The notes below the pieces were generated by a model. That model ran no database searches, was not told where the DNA came from, and was given only the letters and a program-made list of their open reading frames with translations. Positions 1-5,959 of a stretch of DNA of 6,066 bases are shown here, piece after piece. The stretch lies in NCBI GenBank assembly GCA_030632095.1, contig DAOVJU010000229.1, positions 1 through 6,066 of the forward strand, in the 5' to 3' direction. The position numbers and the translations under genes are program-made. The DNA comes from Chlorobiota bacterium (GTDB lineage: Bacteria; Bacteroidota; Bacteroidia; Bacteroidales; B39-G9). Each line of letters opens with the position of its first letter. Positions within the stretch are counted from its first letter, which is position 1.

Positions 1-533
1 AATTTAGTTACAGAAATAGCATTTTCAAGAATAAAGCCAAGGGCAAATATATAATTATAAAAGTAGCATTTCACCTATCAAAAAAACCAGTGCCAATTTT
101 AAACTATGGTAACTTAAAACAAAAAGTTATTGAACTAGGAAATCCAACTATACAAAATGTTAGAAGTGCAGTAATTGATATTAGAAAACAAAAATTACCC
201 GATCCCAAAGAAATTGGAAATGGAGGTAGTTTTTTTAAGAATCCTGTTATTACTAAAAAACATTGTGAAAACTTAAAACTTAAATACCCTGATATTCCAA
301 TATATCCTGTAACTGGTAAGTTAATAAAAGTAGCAGCCGGCTGGTTAATTGAAAAATGTGGATGGAAAGGATATCGCGATGGAGATGCTGGTGTTCATGA
401 CAAACAGTCATTGGTTTTAGTGAATCATGGAAATGCTACCGGTAAAGAAATCCTGAACCTTGCAAGTAAAATTCAACTATCAGTAAAAAGCAATTTTAAT
501 ATAGACATTGAACCGGAAATAAATATTATCTAA
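1..533 (+). CDS. murB: UDP-N-acetylenolpyruvoylglucosamine reductase MurB, C-terminal part (5' end outside window)
   Basis: MurB is the cytoplasmic FAD enzyme that uses NADPH to reduce UDP-GlcNAc-enolpyruvate to UDP-MurNAc in peptidoglycan precursor synthesis. The frame is open from base 3 to the stop at 531-533, so about 176 C-terminal residues are present and the N-terminal FAD-binding half lies beyond the left edge. The visible part begins within the YRNSIFK motif (Tyr codon 9-11), which matches the substrate-side Tyr loop of type I (E. coli-like) MurB. It continues through LPDPKEIGNGGSFFKNP, whose Ser (codon 228-230) corresponds to the proton-donating Ser229 of E. coli. After that come VAAGWLIEKCGWKG and AGVHDKQSLVLVN, and finally IEPEI, whose second Glu (codon 516-518) matches catalytic Glu325. 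All key C-terminal residues are present, so the gene looks intact. The GTG at 90 is internal and not a start. It converges with the minus-strand genes on its right. Confidence 0.96.
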   Translation, partial: FSYRNSIFKNKAKGKYIIIKVAFHLSKKPVPILNYGNLKQKVIELGNPTIQNVRSAVIDIRKQKLPDPKEIGNGGSFFKNPVITKKHCENLKLKYPDIPIYPVTGKLIKVAAGWLIEKCGWKGYRDGDAGVHDKQSLVLVNHGNATGKEILNLASKIQLSVKSNFNIDIEPEINII

Positions 534-604
534 TTCTTAATGGCCCTGATGAAATATATTGTAGTTTTTTATAAATTATCACTCTAATTATCAATATATT
601 CATG

Positions 605-686
605 TGGAATGATGGATAACTGGAATAATGGAAAAAATGAATCCCTCCTTTCCAATACTCCATTATTCCAACATTCCATTATTCAT
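605..686. repeat. Four-arm palindromic intergenic repeat between convergent genes
   Basis: The 224-base gap between murB and the opposing gene holds two 12-base units on the left, TGGAATGATGGA (605-616) and TGGAATAATGGA (621-632), and two inverted units on the right, TCCATTATTCCA (659-670) and TCCATTATTCAT (675-686). The inner pair is perfectly complementary (12/12); the outer pair matches at 9 of 12. Units on both sides are spaced by exactly 4 bases (16-base period), and both pairs share one centre of symmetry at 645/646. The 26-base centre could fold further through GGAAA (630-634) and TTTCC (649-653). Sitting between two converging 3' ends, it could work as a bidirectional transcription terminator, although it lacks a GC-rich stem followed by a clean T-run. 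It may also be one copy of a dispersed genomic repeat. The structure is seen directly; the function is inferred. The rest of 534-757 shows no gene. Confidence 0.75.
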
Positions 687-757
687 TTCGAATTTATACT
701 TCCTCTACTTTGGCCAAAATACTTTATACTATAGCCATTTTGTTGAATAAATCAGGT

Positions 758-1426
758 TTACTGTTTTTCAAGCTTTACTTTACCATGGCGGCGATAAACT
801 TCGTCGTCCGAATCGATAATAATAATAAACCAGTCATACATACCGTCTTTAGCATATCTATCCTCTCCTTTAATTTTTCCATTCCATAGGATATTCTGAT
901 TATTCGATTCGAAAATCAACTTGCCTTTTTTATCACGAATGAGCATTCTGAATTTTGTAATATTTTCTTTGTTTGCTTCAGTGGGACCAAAATATACCTG
1001 ATTGCCATTATTGTATGGTTTAAAAACATATACCTTTTCTTTTACACTTTCATGTGTTTCAATATTATTTTCAAGCTCCTTTTCTTTTATATCATTTCCA
1101 GAATTTTCTTCAATTATTGGTTTTTCTTGCTCAATAATTGTTTCTTCAACATTGTTTTTATGTTTGTTAAATAATTTATTACGTTGTTCTTTATCAAAAT
1201 CCTTTAACAAATATATTCCAACAATTGGCACTATAACCAAAGCTGCAATCAAAGTTATTTTAAGTGCTGTTGAAGATATTATACTTGTAGCACCTGAACT
1301 ACCTGATAAACTTTTTCCCGATAACTCCAACTTAGATTCAAAATCACTCCATGAATTTTCCGGAAGAGAAACCGTATAATCCCCTACTTTATTCTTAATA
1401 ATATTTTCAATATCTAGTTTACTCAT
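758..1426 (-). CDS. Putative membrane anti-sigma / sigma-partner protein with CHU_C-like (T9SS type B CTD-like) C-terminal domain
   Basis: This 222-residue protein probably controls the sigma factor encoded just upstream. Its ATG at 1426-1424 overlaps the sigma stop by 8 bases (ATGAGTAA), implying translational coupling. Residues 1-50 are hydrophilic and contain LPENSWSDFESKL (21-33), resembling the short 'P..W..(I/F)..KL' segment that starts many Bacteroidetes sigma-linked membrane proteins. Residues about 52-74 form one hydrophobic helix. Residues 91-130 are a Glu-rich low-complexity linker. Residues about 134-219 resemble the CHU_C / gliding-motility C-terminal domain: FKPYNNGNQVYFGP (135-148) lines up with the family's FTPNGDGxND...P, followed by GKLIFES (168-174), WNGKIKG (181-187), DGMYDW (194-199) and HGKVKL (214-219). 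There is no cysteine and no zinc-binding ZAS motif. Six Lys/Arg closely follow the TM segment, which fits poorly with an exported C-terminus by the positive-inside rule, so topology is uncertain. The anti-sigma role is inferred from position and layout; the domain match is a reading by eye. Confidence 0.7.
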   Translation of the reverse strand: MSKLDIENIIKNKVGDYTVSLPENSWSDFESKLELSGKSLSGSSGATSIISSTALKITLIAALVIVPIVGIYLLKDFDKEQRNKLFNKHKNNVEETIIEQEKPIIEENSGNDIKEKELENNIETHESVKEKVYVFKPYNNGNQVYFGPTEANKENITKFRMLIRDKKGKLIFESNNQNILWNGKIKGEDRYAKDGMYDWFIIIIDSDDEVYRRHGKVKLEKQ

Positions 1427-2012
1427 TTCTAAACTTACTTTCCTTAAAAATTTCTCTTAATCTTATTTTTGCTTTGGCTAAGTTCGATTTTGATGTACCA
1501 ATACTGATATTTAAAATTTCTGCAATTTCCTTGTGCGAATATTCTTCAATTACATATAGGTTAAATACTGTACGATAGGCTGGAGAGAGTTTTTGAATTA
1601 ATTCCATAACCTGATTAGCTTTTAACTCGTTTAGCTTTTCAAGTTCTGATTCTTTAAAATAAGCATCTTCAATGTTTTCTAATCGCTTATCTTCAATGTG
1701 ATTCAAAAACAACCGGTTCCTCTGTTTAATGTAATCTATAGCATTATTAACAATAATCCTTCTGATCCAACCTTCGAAAGAACCCATATTTTTAAAACTT
1801 TCTAACTTGCTGTATATTTTTATAAATCCATCATGAAGTACATCCTGTGCTTCATAGTAATCACCAGTGTAGCGCAAACATACAGCAAACATTTTACCGT
1901 AAAAAGCTTCGTAAAGAACTTTCTGGCTCAACCTATCGCCATTAAGACAAGATTTAACAATTCTGCCAACCTTATCTCTATCCGACCAGTTAATGCTGCT
2001 TTGCCAGTTCAT
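1419..2012 (-). CDS. ECF-type RNA polymerase sigma-70 factor
   Basis: This 197-residue protein is a typical small group 4 (ECF) sigma factor that directs RNA polymerase to a specific promoter set. Region sigma-2 covers about residues 33-97. It includes EAQDVLHDGFIKIY (54-67), equivalent to the usual DAEDLxQDxF core-binding and -10 recognition segment, then FEGWIRRIIVNNAIDYIK (79-96). A charged linker (98-133) follows. Region sigma-4 covers about 134-190 and starts with IQKLSPAYRTVFNLYVIEEYSHKEIAEIL in two adjoining helices. Its helix-turn-helix is around 158-187, where SIGTSKSNLAKAK is the recognition part that reads the -35 element. There is no C-terminal extension as in the SigJ-type families. 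The ATG at 2012-2010 gives a normal-length N-terminus. The following gene starts inside its stop codon region (8-base overlap), the usual sign of a sigma/anti-sigma pair. The target regulon cannot be read from this window. Confidence 0.93.
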   Translation of the reverse strand: MNWQSSINWSDRDKVGRIVKSCLNGDRLSQKVLYEAFYGKMFAVCLRYTGDYYEAQDVLHDGFIKIYSKLESFKNMGSFEGWIRRIIVNNAIDYIKQRNRLFLNHIEDKRLENIEDAYFKESELEKLNELKANQVMELIQKLSPAYRTVFNLYVIEEYSHKEIAEILNISIGTSKSNLAKAKIRLREIFKESKFRNE

Positions 2013-2043
2013 TCGTTAGACTTATTATAATTTTTACGGTTGC

Positions 2044-2074
2044 CTTAAATAAGCATTTTTTTTGATATGTCAAA
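2044..2074 (-). promoter_or_regulatory. Possible promoter of the sigma/partner operon
   Basis: Read on the minus strand, TTTG (2074-2071, inside a perfect TTGACA at 2073-2068) is followed after 19 bases by TATTTAAG (2051-2044), an imperfect match to the Bacteroidetes -7 box TAnnTTTG (T, A, T and G positions match, two T's do not). The spacing is right for the primary sigma factor of this phylum, and transcription would start near 2037, about 25 bases ahead of the sigma ATG. A TATAAT at 2029-2024 is also present but has no partner box. Moderate to weak evidence. Confidence 0.35.
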
Positions 2075-2162
2075 TATTTTTATCCAAGCTAACTTGCCAT
2101 TCATCAAAAAAAAATGTGTATTTATCATTAATGCAACTACTTAATTATTAATTAGATCAATA

Positions 2163-3500
2163 TTAGTTAAATTCTTTCAAAAGTCCTTCAACCTGTTGTA
2201 ATTTTTGTTGAAGCAATTCTTTATTGTTAGCTTCAGCTAAAAAACGTAAATATGGCTCTGTGTTCGATGGACGTACATTAAACCACCAATCTTTAAATTC
2301 AAGCCTATAACCATCAAAATCGAAAAAAACAATAGGTTTTTCCTGCTCAGAGAAATGCTCTTTTAGTGCATTCATTGCTCCTGTTTTGTTCTCGATTTTA
2401 TAATTAATCTCACCAGAATTATGATAAGATTTGATTTCATCAATTAACTGTGAAAATGATAACTGTTCTTTCTTTTTACCGTTAATAACATTTAATACAA
2501 TTAAAGCAGCTAAAATGCCTGAATCAGAATAATAAAAATCCCGGAAGTAATAATGCCCTGCTAATTCTCCTCCATAAATACCATCAATTTCCCTTAACTT
2601 TACAGTAGCAAATGCTCTGCCTACCCTCCATGTATGCATTTTGGATCCAAATTTCTCGATATACTCTCCTACTGCTTTAGAGGTTCTGATATCTTGTAAA
2701 ACATTTCCCTTCTCATTCTTAAGAAAATAATGTGCCATTAAAGCAATAATAAGATCAGGTGAAACAAATTTTCCTTTTTCATCTACAAACATTACCCTGT
2801 CAGCATCTCCATCGAATATAATTCCTAAATCACACTTTTCGCGTTTTACAAGATCTTTAAGCGGTTCAACATTTTTTTCAACCAAAGGATTCGGATCATG
2901 ATTTGGAAAAGTTCCATCAAGTTCATTAAAAATATAAATTGGCCCATCTCCCAACACTTTTTTAATAAAAAGCGATGCCATTCCATTAGAACAATCAATA
3001 CCAATTTTAAGATCTTTGATTTCAGGTAAATAAGATTTCAAGAATGAAATATATTCTTGTCTTTTATCGAATTCAATTATTTTACCTTTAACAGCGCTTT
3101 CAGTTATAGTTTCTTCCTGTATCATCCTTTCAATTTCTTTTAAACCTGCATCATATCCTACAGGTAATGCATTTGTTTTTGAAACTTTCATTCCATTGTA
3201 TTCTTTTGAATTATGCGATGCAGTTATCATAACCGATGCATCAAAATTATACTTTGCAGTACAATAATAAACCATAGGTGTTGTTGAAAGCCCGAGGTTA
3301 TATACATCAGCTCCACTATTGATAATGCCTTTGGTAAGAAATTCAAATACTTCCGGTGAAGATAATCTTGCATCTCTACCGATAAGAATTTTTGATGCAT
3401 TCAATAATTCAGGAAGGAAAAAACCAATCTTATATACATCTTCTTTATTAAAATCTACATTATAAATACCCCTGATATCATAAGCGTGAAAAGCTCCCAT
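2163..3500 (-). CDS. manB: Phosphomannomutase/phosphoglucomutase (alpha-D-phosphohexomutase family)
   Basis: This cytoplasmic enzyme interconverts hexose 6-phosphate and hexose 1-phosphate (mannose and/or glucose), supplying precursors such as GDP-mannose for polysaccharide and glycan synthesis. At 445 residues it is close to Pseudomonas AlgC (463) and carries all four domains. Domain 1 has AYDIRG (6-11) and the phosphoserine loop MITASHN (91-97, Ser95). Domain 2 has the magnesium loop DGDADR (230-235). Domain 3 has the sugar-specificity loop GGELAGH (310-316). Domain 4 has the phosphate-binding loop RPSNTEPYLR (410-419). Residues equivalent to AlgC Arg20, Lys118, Arg247 and His329 are present (Arg10, Lys105, Arg235, His316). 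The position of AlgC His308 is Arg295 here (VGRAF in place of the usual VGHxF). GELAGH fits the PMM/PGM subgroup better than GlmM (usually GEQSGH), but the true sugar preference, and thus the symbol, is uncertain. It lies 164 bases downstream of mltG on the same strand and has its own promoter-like boxes. Confidence 0.93.
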   Translation of the reverse strand: MGAFHAYDIRGIYNVDFNKEDVYKIGFFLPELLNASKILIGRDARLSSPEVFEFLTKGIINSGADVYNLGLSTTPMVYYCTAKYNFDASVMITASHNSKEYNGMKVSKTNALPVGYDAGLKEIERMIQEETITESAVKGKIIEFDKRQEYISFLKSYLPEIKDLKIGIDCSNGMASLFIKKVLGDGPIYIFNELDGTFPNHDPNPLVEKNVEPLKDLVKREKCDLGIIFDGDADRVMFVDEKGKFVSPDLIIALMAHYFLKNEKGNVLQDIRTSKAVGEYIEKFGSKMHTWRVGRAFATVKLREIDGIYGGELAGHYYFRDFYYSDSGILAALIVLNVINGKKKEQLSFSQLIDEIKSYHNSGEINYKIENKTGAMNALKEHFSEQEKPIVFFDFDGYRLEFKDWWFNVRPSNTEPYLRFLAEANNKELLQQKLQQVEGLLKEFN

Positions 3501-3529
3501 ACAATAAATAAAGAGTTGTTAACAATGAA

Positions 3530-3561
3530 CAAATGTAAGTAATTCTATAATCTTAGCCATA
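3530..3561 (-). promoter_or_regulatory. Likely Bacteroidetes-type promoter of the phosphohexomutase gene
   Basis: On the minus strand TACATTTG (3537-3530) is a full match to the Bacteroidetes -7 consensus TAnnTTTG. Twenty bases upstream lies TATG (3561-3558), three of four matches to the -33 TTTG box, at the accepted spacing. Transcription would start near 3523, giving a leader of about 23 bases before the ATG at 3500. It suggests this gene can be transcribed separately from mltG. The rest of the 3501-3664 gap shows no gene or clear hairpin terminator. Confidence 0.55.
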
Positions 3562-3664
3562 TTTAAATAACTAAATTTTAAGATCAACTAGTTATAAATG
3601 AGAATAAAAGAAGATATTATTACACTGAGTTTATTTCCATTGAGCCAATATTTTATCAGAGATA

Positions 3665-4717
3665 TTACTTAAATACCCTGTTTTTATTCAAAGCAGACTG
3701 ATACTTCTGTGCATTTATATTGTGTTGACGTAAAGTTTTAGCAAATTCATGATAACCGGAAAAATCATCTTTTGCACAGAAATACAAGTAATTATGCTGC
3801 TCATAATTCAGGACCGCATCAATTGTGATTATTGACGGTATACGAATTGGCCCCGGCGGTAAACCTTTATATTTGTATGTATTATATGGCGAATCATACG
3901 ATAAATGTGCCAAAAGTACCCGCTTCATTTCAAAATCACCAAGTGCAAACTTAACAGTTGGATCAGCTTGAAGCCTCATGCCTTTGTTTAATCGATTAAT
4001 ATATACTCCGGCCAGCCTTTCTTTTTCATCATCTTTTTGAGTTTCTTCTTCAACGATGGAAGCCAGAATAATCACTTCTGTTTGTGTTAAATTTATTCTT
4101 TCAAGTTTATCAGTTCTGCCGGTAATCCAAAATTTATTATTTTCGGATAACATTCTCTTAAAAAAACTACTTGCATTAGTATTCCAGTAAAATTCGTATG
4201 TATTTGGTATAAATAAAGTCATTGCATTTTCTACATTCAAAGAATTCTCTGCTAAATATGACTCATTATTCAGAATTGCAATAATTTCAAGTGAATCAGC
4301 TTCAATTTGCTTGCTAATTTTACCAGCCAAATCGGATTTTGTCCTGATATTATTAAAAATTACGTTAACCGGTTCCTGGCTTGCTGAACGCAACATATTA
4401 ATTAGCTCATTGTTATTCATATTTTTATTTATCCTGTATTTACCAGGATAAACATGGTTTTTATAATTTTTCTTTTCAGCTAACCATAAAAATGAATTTA
4501 TATCGCTAATTATATTGTTATCTAAAAGTATTTTTTTTACATCATAAAATGATGAACCGGTTGGTATGTATATATATTCAAACTCTTTATTTTCAATAAC
4601 TATATTTGATTTAAAAATCTTTAAATAATAATTATACGATATTGATAATACAGCTATAAAAACAATTATTAAAACAGCTAATATATATTTACCAAATGAA
4701 GTTTTTTTCAGACTCAT
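3665..4717 (-). CDS. mltG: Endolytic murein transglycosylase MltG (YceG-like)
   Basis: MltG is an inner-membrane lytic transglycosylase that cuts nascent peptidoglycan strands within the glycan chain, leaving a 1,6-anhydro-MurNAc end and so setting strand length. The 350-residue protein is of normal family length (E. coli 340). It has a short basic N-terminus, one TM helix at about 11-29 (N-in, bulk in the periplasm), a LysM-like subdomain at about 47-110 (YIPTGSSFYDVKKIL through YPGKYRI and NNELINML), then the YceG catalytic domain. Family motifs are all present: LFIPNTYEFYW (168-178), ASIVEEET (219-226) with Glu223 at the place of E. coli catalytic Glu218, YINRLNKGMRLQADPTV (239-255), SPYNTYKYKGLPPGPI (276-291), and a C-terminal FCAKDDFSGYHEFAKTLRQHN (313-333). 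The ATG at 4717 gives a proper membrane anchor. A long inverted repeat ends only 25 bases before this start, so its promoter may lie in the repeat or it may be read from the gene upstream. Confidence 0.95.
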   Translation of the reverse strand: MSLKKTSFGKYILAVLIIVFIAVLSISYNYYLKIFKSNIVIENKEFEYIYIPTGSSFYDVKKILLDNNIISDINSFLWLAEKKNYKNHVYPGKYRINKNMNNNELINMLRSASQEPVNVIFNNIRTKSDLAGKISKQIEADSLEIIAILNNESYLAENSLNVENAMTLFIPNTYEFYWNTNASSFFKRMLSENNKFWITGRTDKLERINLTQTEVIILASIVEEETQKDDEKERLAGVYINRLNKGMRLQADPTVKFALGDFEMKRVLLAHLSYDSPYNTYKYKGLPPGPIRIPSIITIDAVLNYEQHNYLYFCAKDDFSGYHEFAKTLRQHNINAQKYQSALNKNRVFK

Positions 4718-4742
4718 AATTATTTATAATGCTATATTAAAG

Positions 4743-4893
4743 AGTCCAGTCTAAAAAAGGTATATTTCGCCACCAAAACACAAAAACACTAAATCCCACC
4801 AAATCTAATTCTTTGATGTTTAATTTTCTGTGAAATTTGGTGCTTTGGTGTTTTAGTGGCATTTTTTAATTCTCTACCTTTTTAGACTACACT
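4743..4893. repeat. Nested inverted-repeat element (MITE- or REP-like), non-coding
   Basis: The 185-base gap between the barrel gene and mltG is almost filled by a 151-base symmetrical element. The outer arms are AGTCCAGTCTAAAAAAGGTA (4743-4762) and its near-complement TACCTTTTTAGACTACACT (4875-4893), with one extra A and two mismatches. The inner arms are 26 bases each (4769-4794 and 4835-4860), match at 22 of 26 positions, and are built of short CAC/AAA-type units ending in GCCAC. In a minus-strand transcript two of the four mismatches become G-U pairs. The asymmetric 6- and 14-base joins between arms and the 40-base centre (4795-4834) are AT-rich. It contains no open frame. It starts 9 bases after the barrel gene's stop, so it could act as its terminator or stabilise its mRNA; it also forms the upstream region of mltG. 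GCCAC...GTGGC repeats of this texture are, to my knowledge, common in Bacteroidetes intergenic DNA, but copy number cannot be tested here. Confidence 0.75.
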
Positions 4894-4902
4894 CATAAAT
4901 AT

Positions 4903-5901
4903 TTATTTGGAAATGTTAATGGATACCAGAAACGATTGTGAGTTATCTATGCTCCCTTCAATGAAATGAAAAGAAAGCATAAATCTTCCATGTATTCTTT
5001 CAAAGTTCAATGGTGTAAAAAACAAATCTGTCCTTCCATAAGATTTTGCTTTGTAAAAACCTTCACCATACATAAAATCGTGGCCTTCACCCACATATAC
5101 TAATCCATTTATTCCATAACCTTTGTAATTTAAATGCAACTCTGTAATGGAACCATAAGCCATAGTCCAACTATAAACACCTCGTATTCTATCAATTGAA
5201 TTAATTATTCCCGTTGTGAAAGTGAGTGAATCAATTTTTATAAACTCTGCTGCATTCAGGCCAAGCCTTAGAATTAATCCACCATTATCTCTTAAATGAT
5301 CATTGGGTATTGGTATTGCCGGGCCTGCAAAATGATGCATTACAAAATAATGTTCCAGGTATAACTTTTTTAGATTCAGTTTACCGGAAAATCCAAACAG
5401 GAATGTTTCACGTTCAATATTAGTTTGCCTGCTAGTCCAGTCTATCCATACATTTTCAAAACCCCAGTTTCCATACAGTTTTAAATAAAGCCCTTCAATA
5501 TTGGGCCTGAAATAAAGTAAGGTATCAGTTAAAAGCGCCAATGGATAATTTAGAAGGCGTTTACGTGGAAAAGCTCCCATGTAAAACTCATATGGATCTT
5601 TTTTGGCATGGTAATACATTATTATATCAGGTCTTAACAAGGTGTCAATAGTCCCAAATTCATACAAATAGCTTAATCCAATACGAATTTGATGATAATT
5701 ATCCACATCAAATCCAATTTGGCCACTGATCCTTGAACCTAATATTGTTTGTGGAGTTGTTAATGAGTTAAAATATTCCCGGTTATCAGCAATGCCATCA
5801 AAACCTAAGTTCCACTTTAGCTCCTGCGAATGAGAATAATTCGAACTAATTATTAACAAATAGTAAATGACAGAGTATTTCAGCCAATTTCTAAAATGCA
5901 T
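4903..5901 (-). CDS. Outer-membrane beta-barrel protein of unknown function
   Basis: I do not recognise a named family for this 332-residue protein. Residues 1-25 form a clear signal peptide: Arg4/Lys8, a hydrophobic core SVIYYLLIISS (10-20), and an SHS|Q cleavage point after residue 25, typical of Bacteroidetes exports. The mature part is rich in alternating hydrophobic and aromatic stretches separated by turns, as expected of a beta-barrel: for example QIRIGLSYLYEFG (71-83), LYLEHYFVMHHFAG, GLILRLGLNAAEF, ELHLNYKGYGINGLVYVGEG and a final SFLVSINIS strand. Notable charged or conserved-looking motifs are DNREYF near the start of the mature chain (39-44), MGAFPRKRLLNYP (107-119) and LRPD/FRPN. 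The last residue is Lys, not the aromatic residue often seen in porins. No plug domain, TonB box, SusD partner or sorting domain is seen. It could be a porin-like channel or a structural barrel. It is transcribed toward mltG, with a repeat between them. Confidence 0.75.
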   Translation of the reverse strand: MHFRNWLKYSVIYYLLIISSNYSHSQELKWNLGFDGIADNREYFNSLTTPQTILGSRISGQIGFDVDNYHQIRIGLSYLYEFGTIDTLLRPDIIMYYHAKKDPYEFYMGAFPRKRLLNYPLALLTDTLLYFRPNIEGLYLKLYGNWGFENVWIDWTSRQTNIERETFLFGFSGKLNLKKLYLEHYFVMHHFAGPAIPIPNDHLRDNGGLILRLGLNAAEFIKIDSLTFTTGIINSIDRIRGVYSWTMAYGSITELHLNYKGYGINGLVYVGEGHDFMYGEGFYKAKSYGRTDLFFTPLNFERIHGRFMLSFHFIEGSIDNSQSFLVSINISK

Positions 5902-5951
5902 TATTTATGTTACTAAAGACTTATGATTTGTTTATCGATTAAAATTACCGT

Positions 5952-5959
5952 CAAATATA
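5952..5959 (-). promoter_or_regulatory. Possible -7 box upstream of the beta-barrel gene
   Basis: On the minus strand TATATTTG (5959-5952) matches the Bacteroidetes -7 consensus TAnnTTTG in full and would place the transcript start near 5945, about 44 bases before the ATG at 5901. No TTTG -33 box is found at 18-21 bases upstream, so the call rests on one box. The remainder of 5902-6066, to the right edge, shows no gene or hairpin on either strand. Confidence 0.4.

Noticed and set aside
90..92. GTG as start of a short 147-residue gene
   Set aside because: The same frame is open to the left edge and the upstream residues (YRNSIFK...) are conserved MurB sequence, so the GTG encodes an internal Val.
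553..600. AT-only inverted repeat (AATATATTG / CAATATATT) after murB as a terminator
   Set aside because: Nine weak pairs around a 30-base loop with no T-run after the stem; easily due to AT-rich composition.
605..686. Repeated 12-base units as a CRISPR array
   Set aside because: Units are too short, spacers are only 4 bases, the orientation inverts at the centre, and there are no cas genes.
709..718. Perfect 10-base palindrome TTTGGCCAAA as an operator
   Set aside because: It lies downstream of both converging genes, occurs once in the window, and has no promoter nearby; likely chance.
1002..1379. Plus-strand open frame opposite the sigma-partner gene
   Set aside because: It is the antisense of a gene with clear TM and domain features; its translation is low-complexity Ser/Phe/Leu with no motif.
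1833..2030. Plus-strand open frame opposite the sigma factor
   Set aside because: It lies antisense to the strongly conserved sigma-2 coding region and shows no recognisable protein features.
2101..2162. Hairpin ATTAAT...ATTAAT followed by a T-run (minus strand) as terminator of the phosphohexomutase gene
   Set aside because: Only six A-T pairs and a 12-base gap before the T-run; too weak to call.
3600..3664. Terminator after mltG around ATTG-GCT-CAAT
   Set aside because: Four-base stem with no following T-run.
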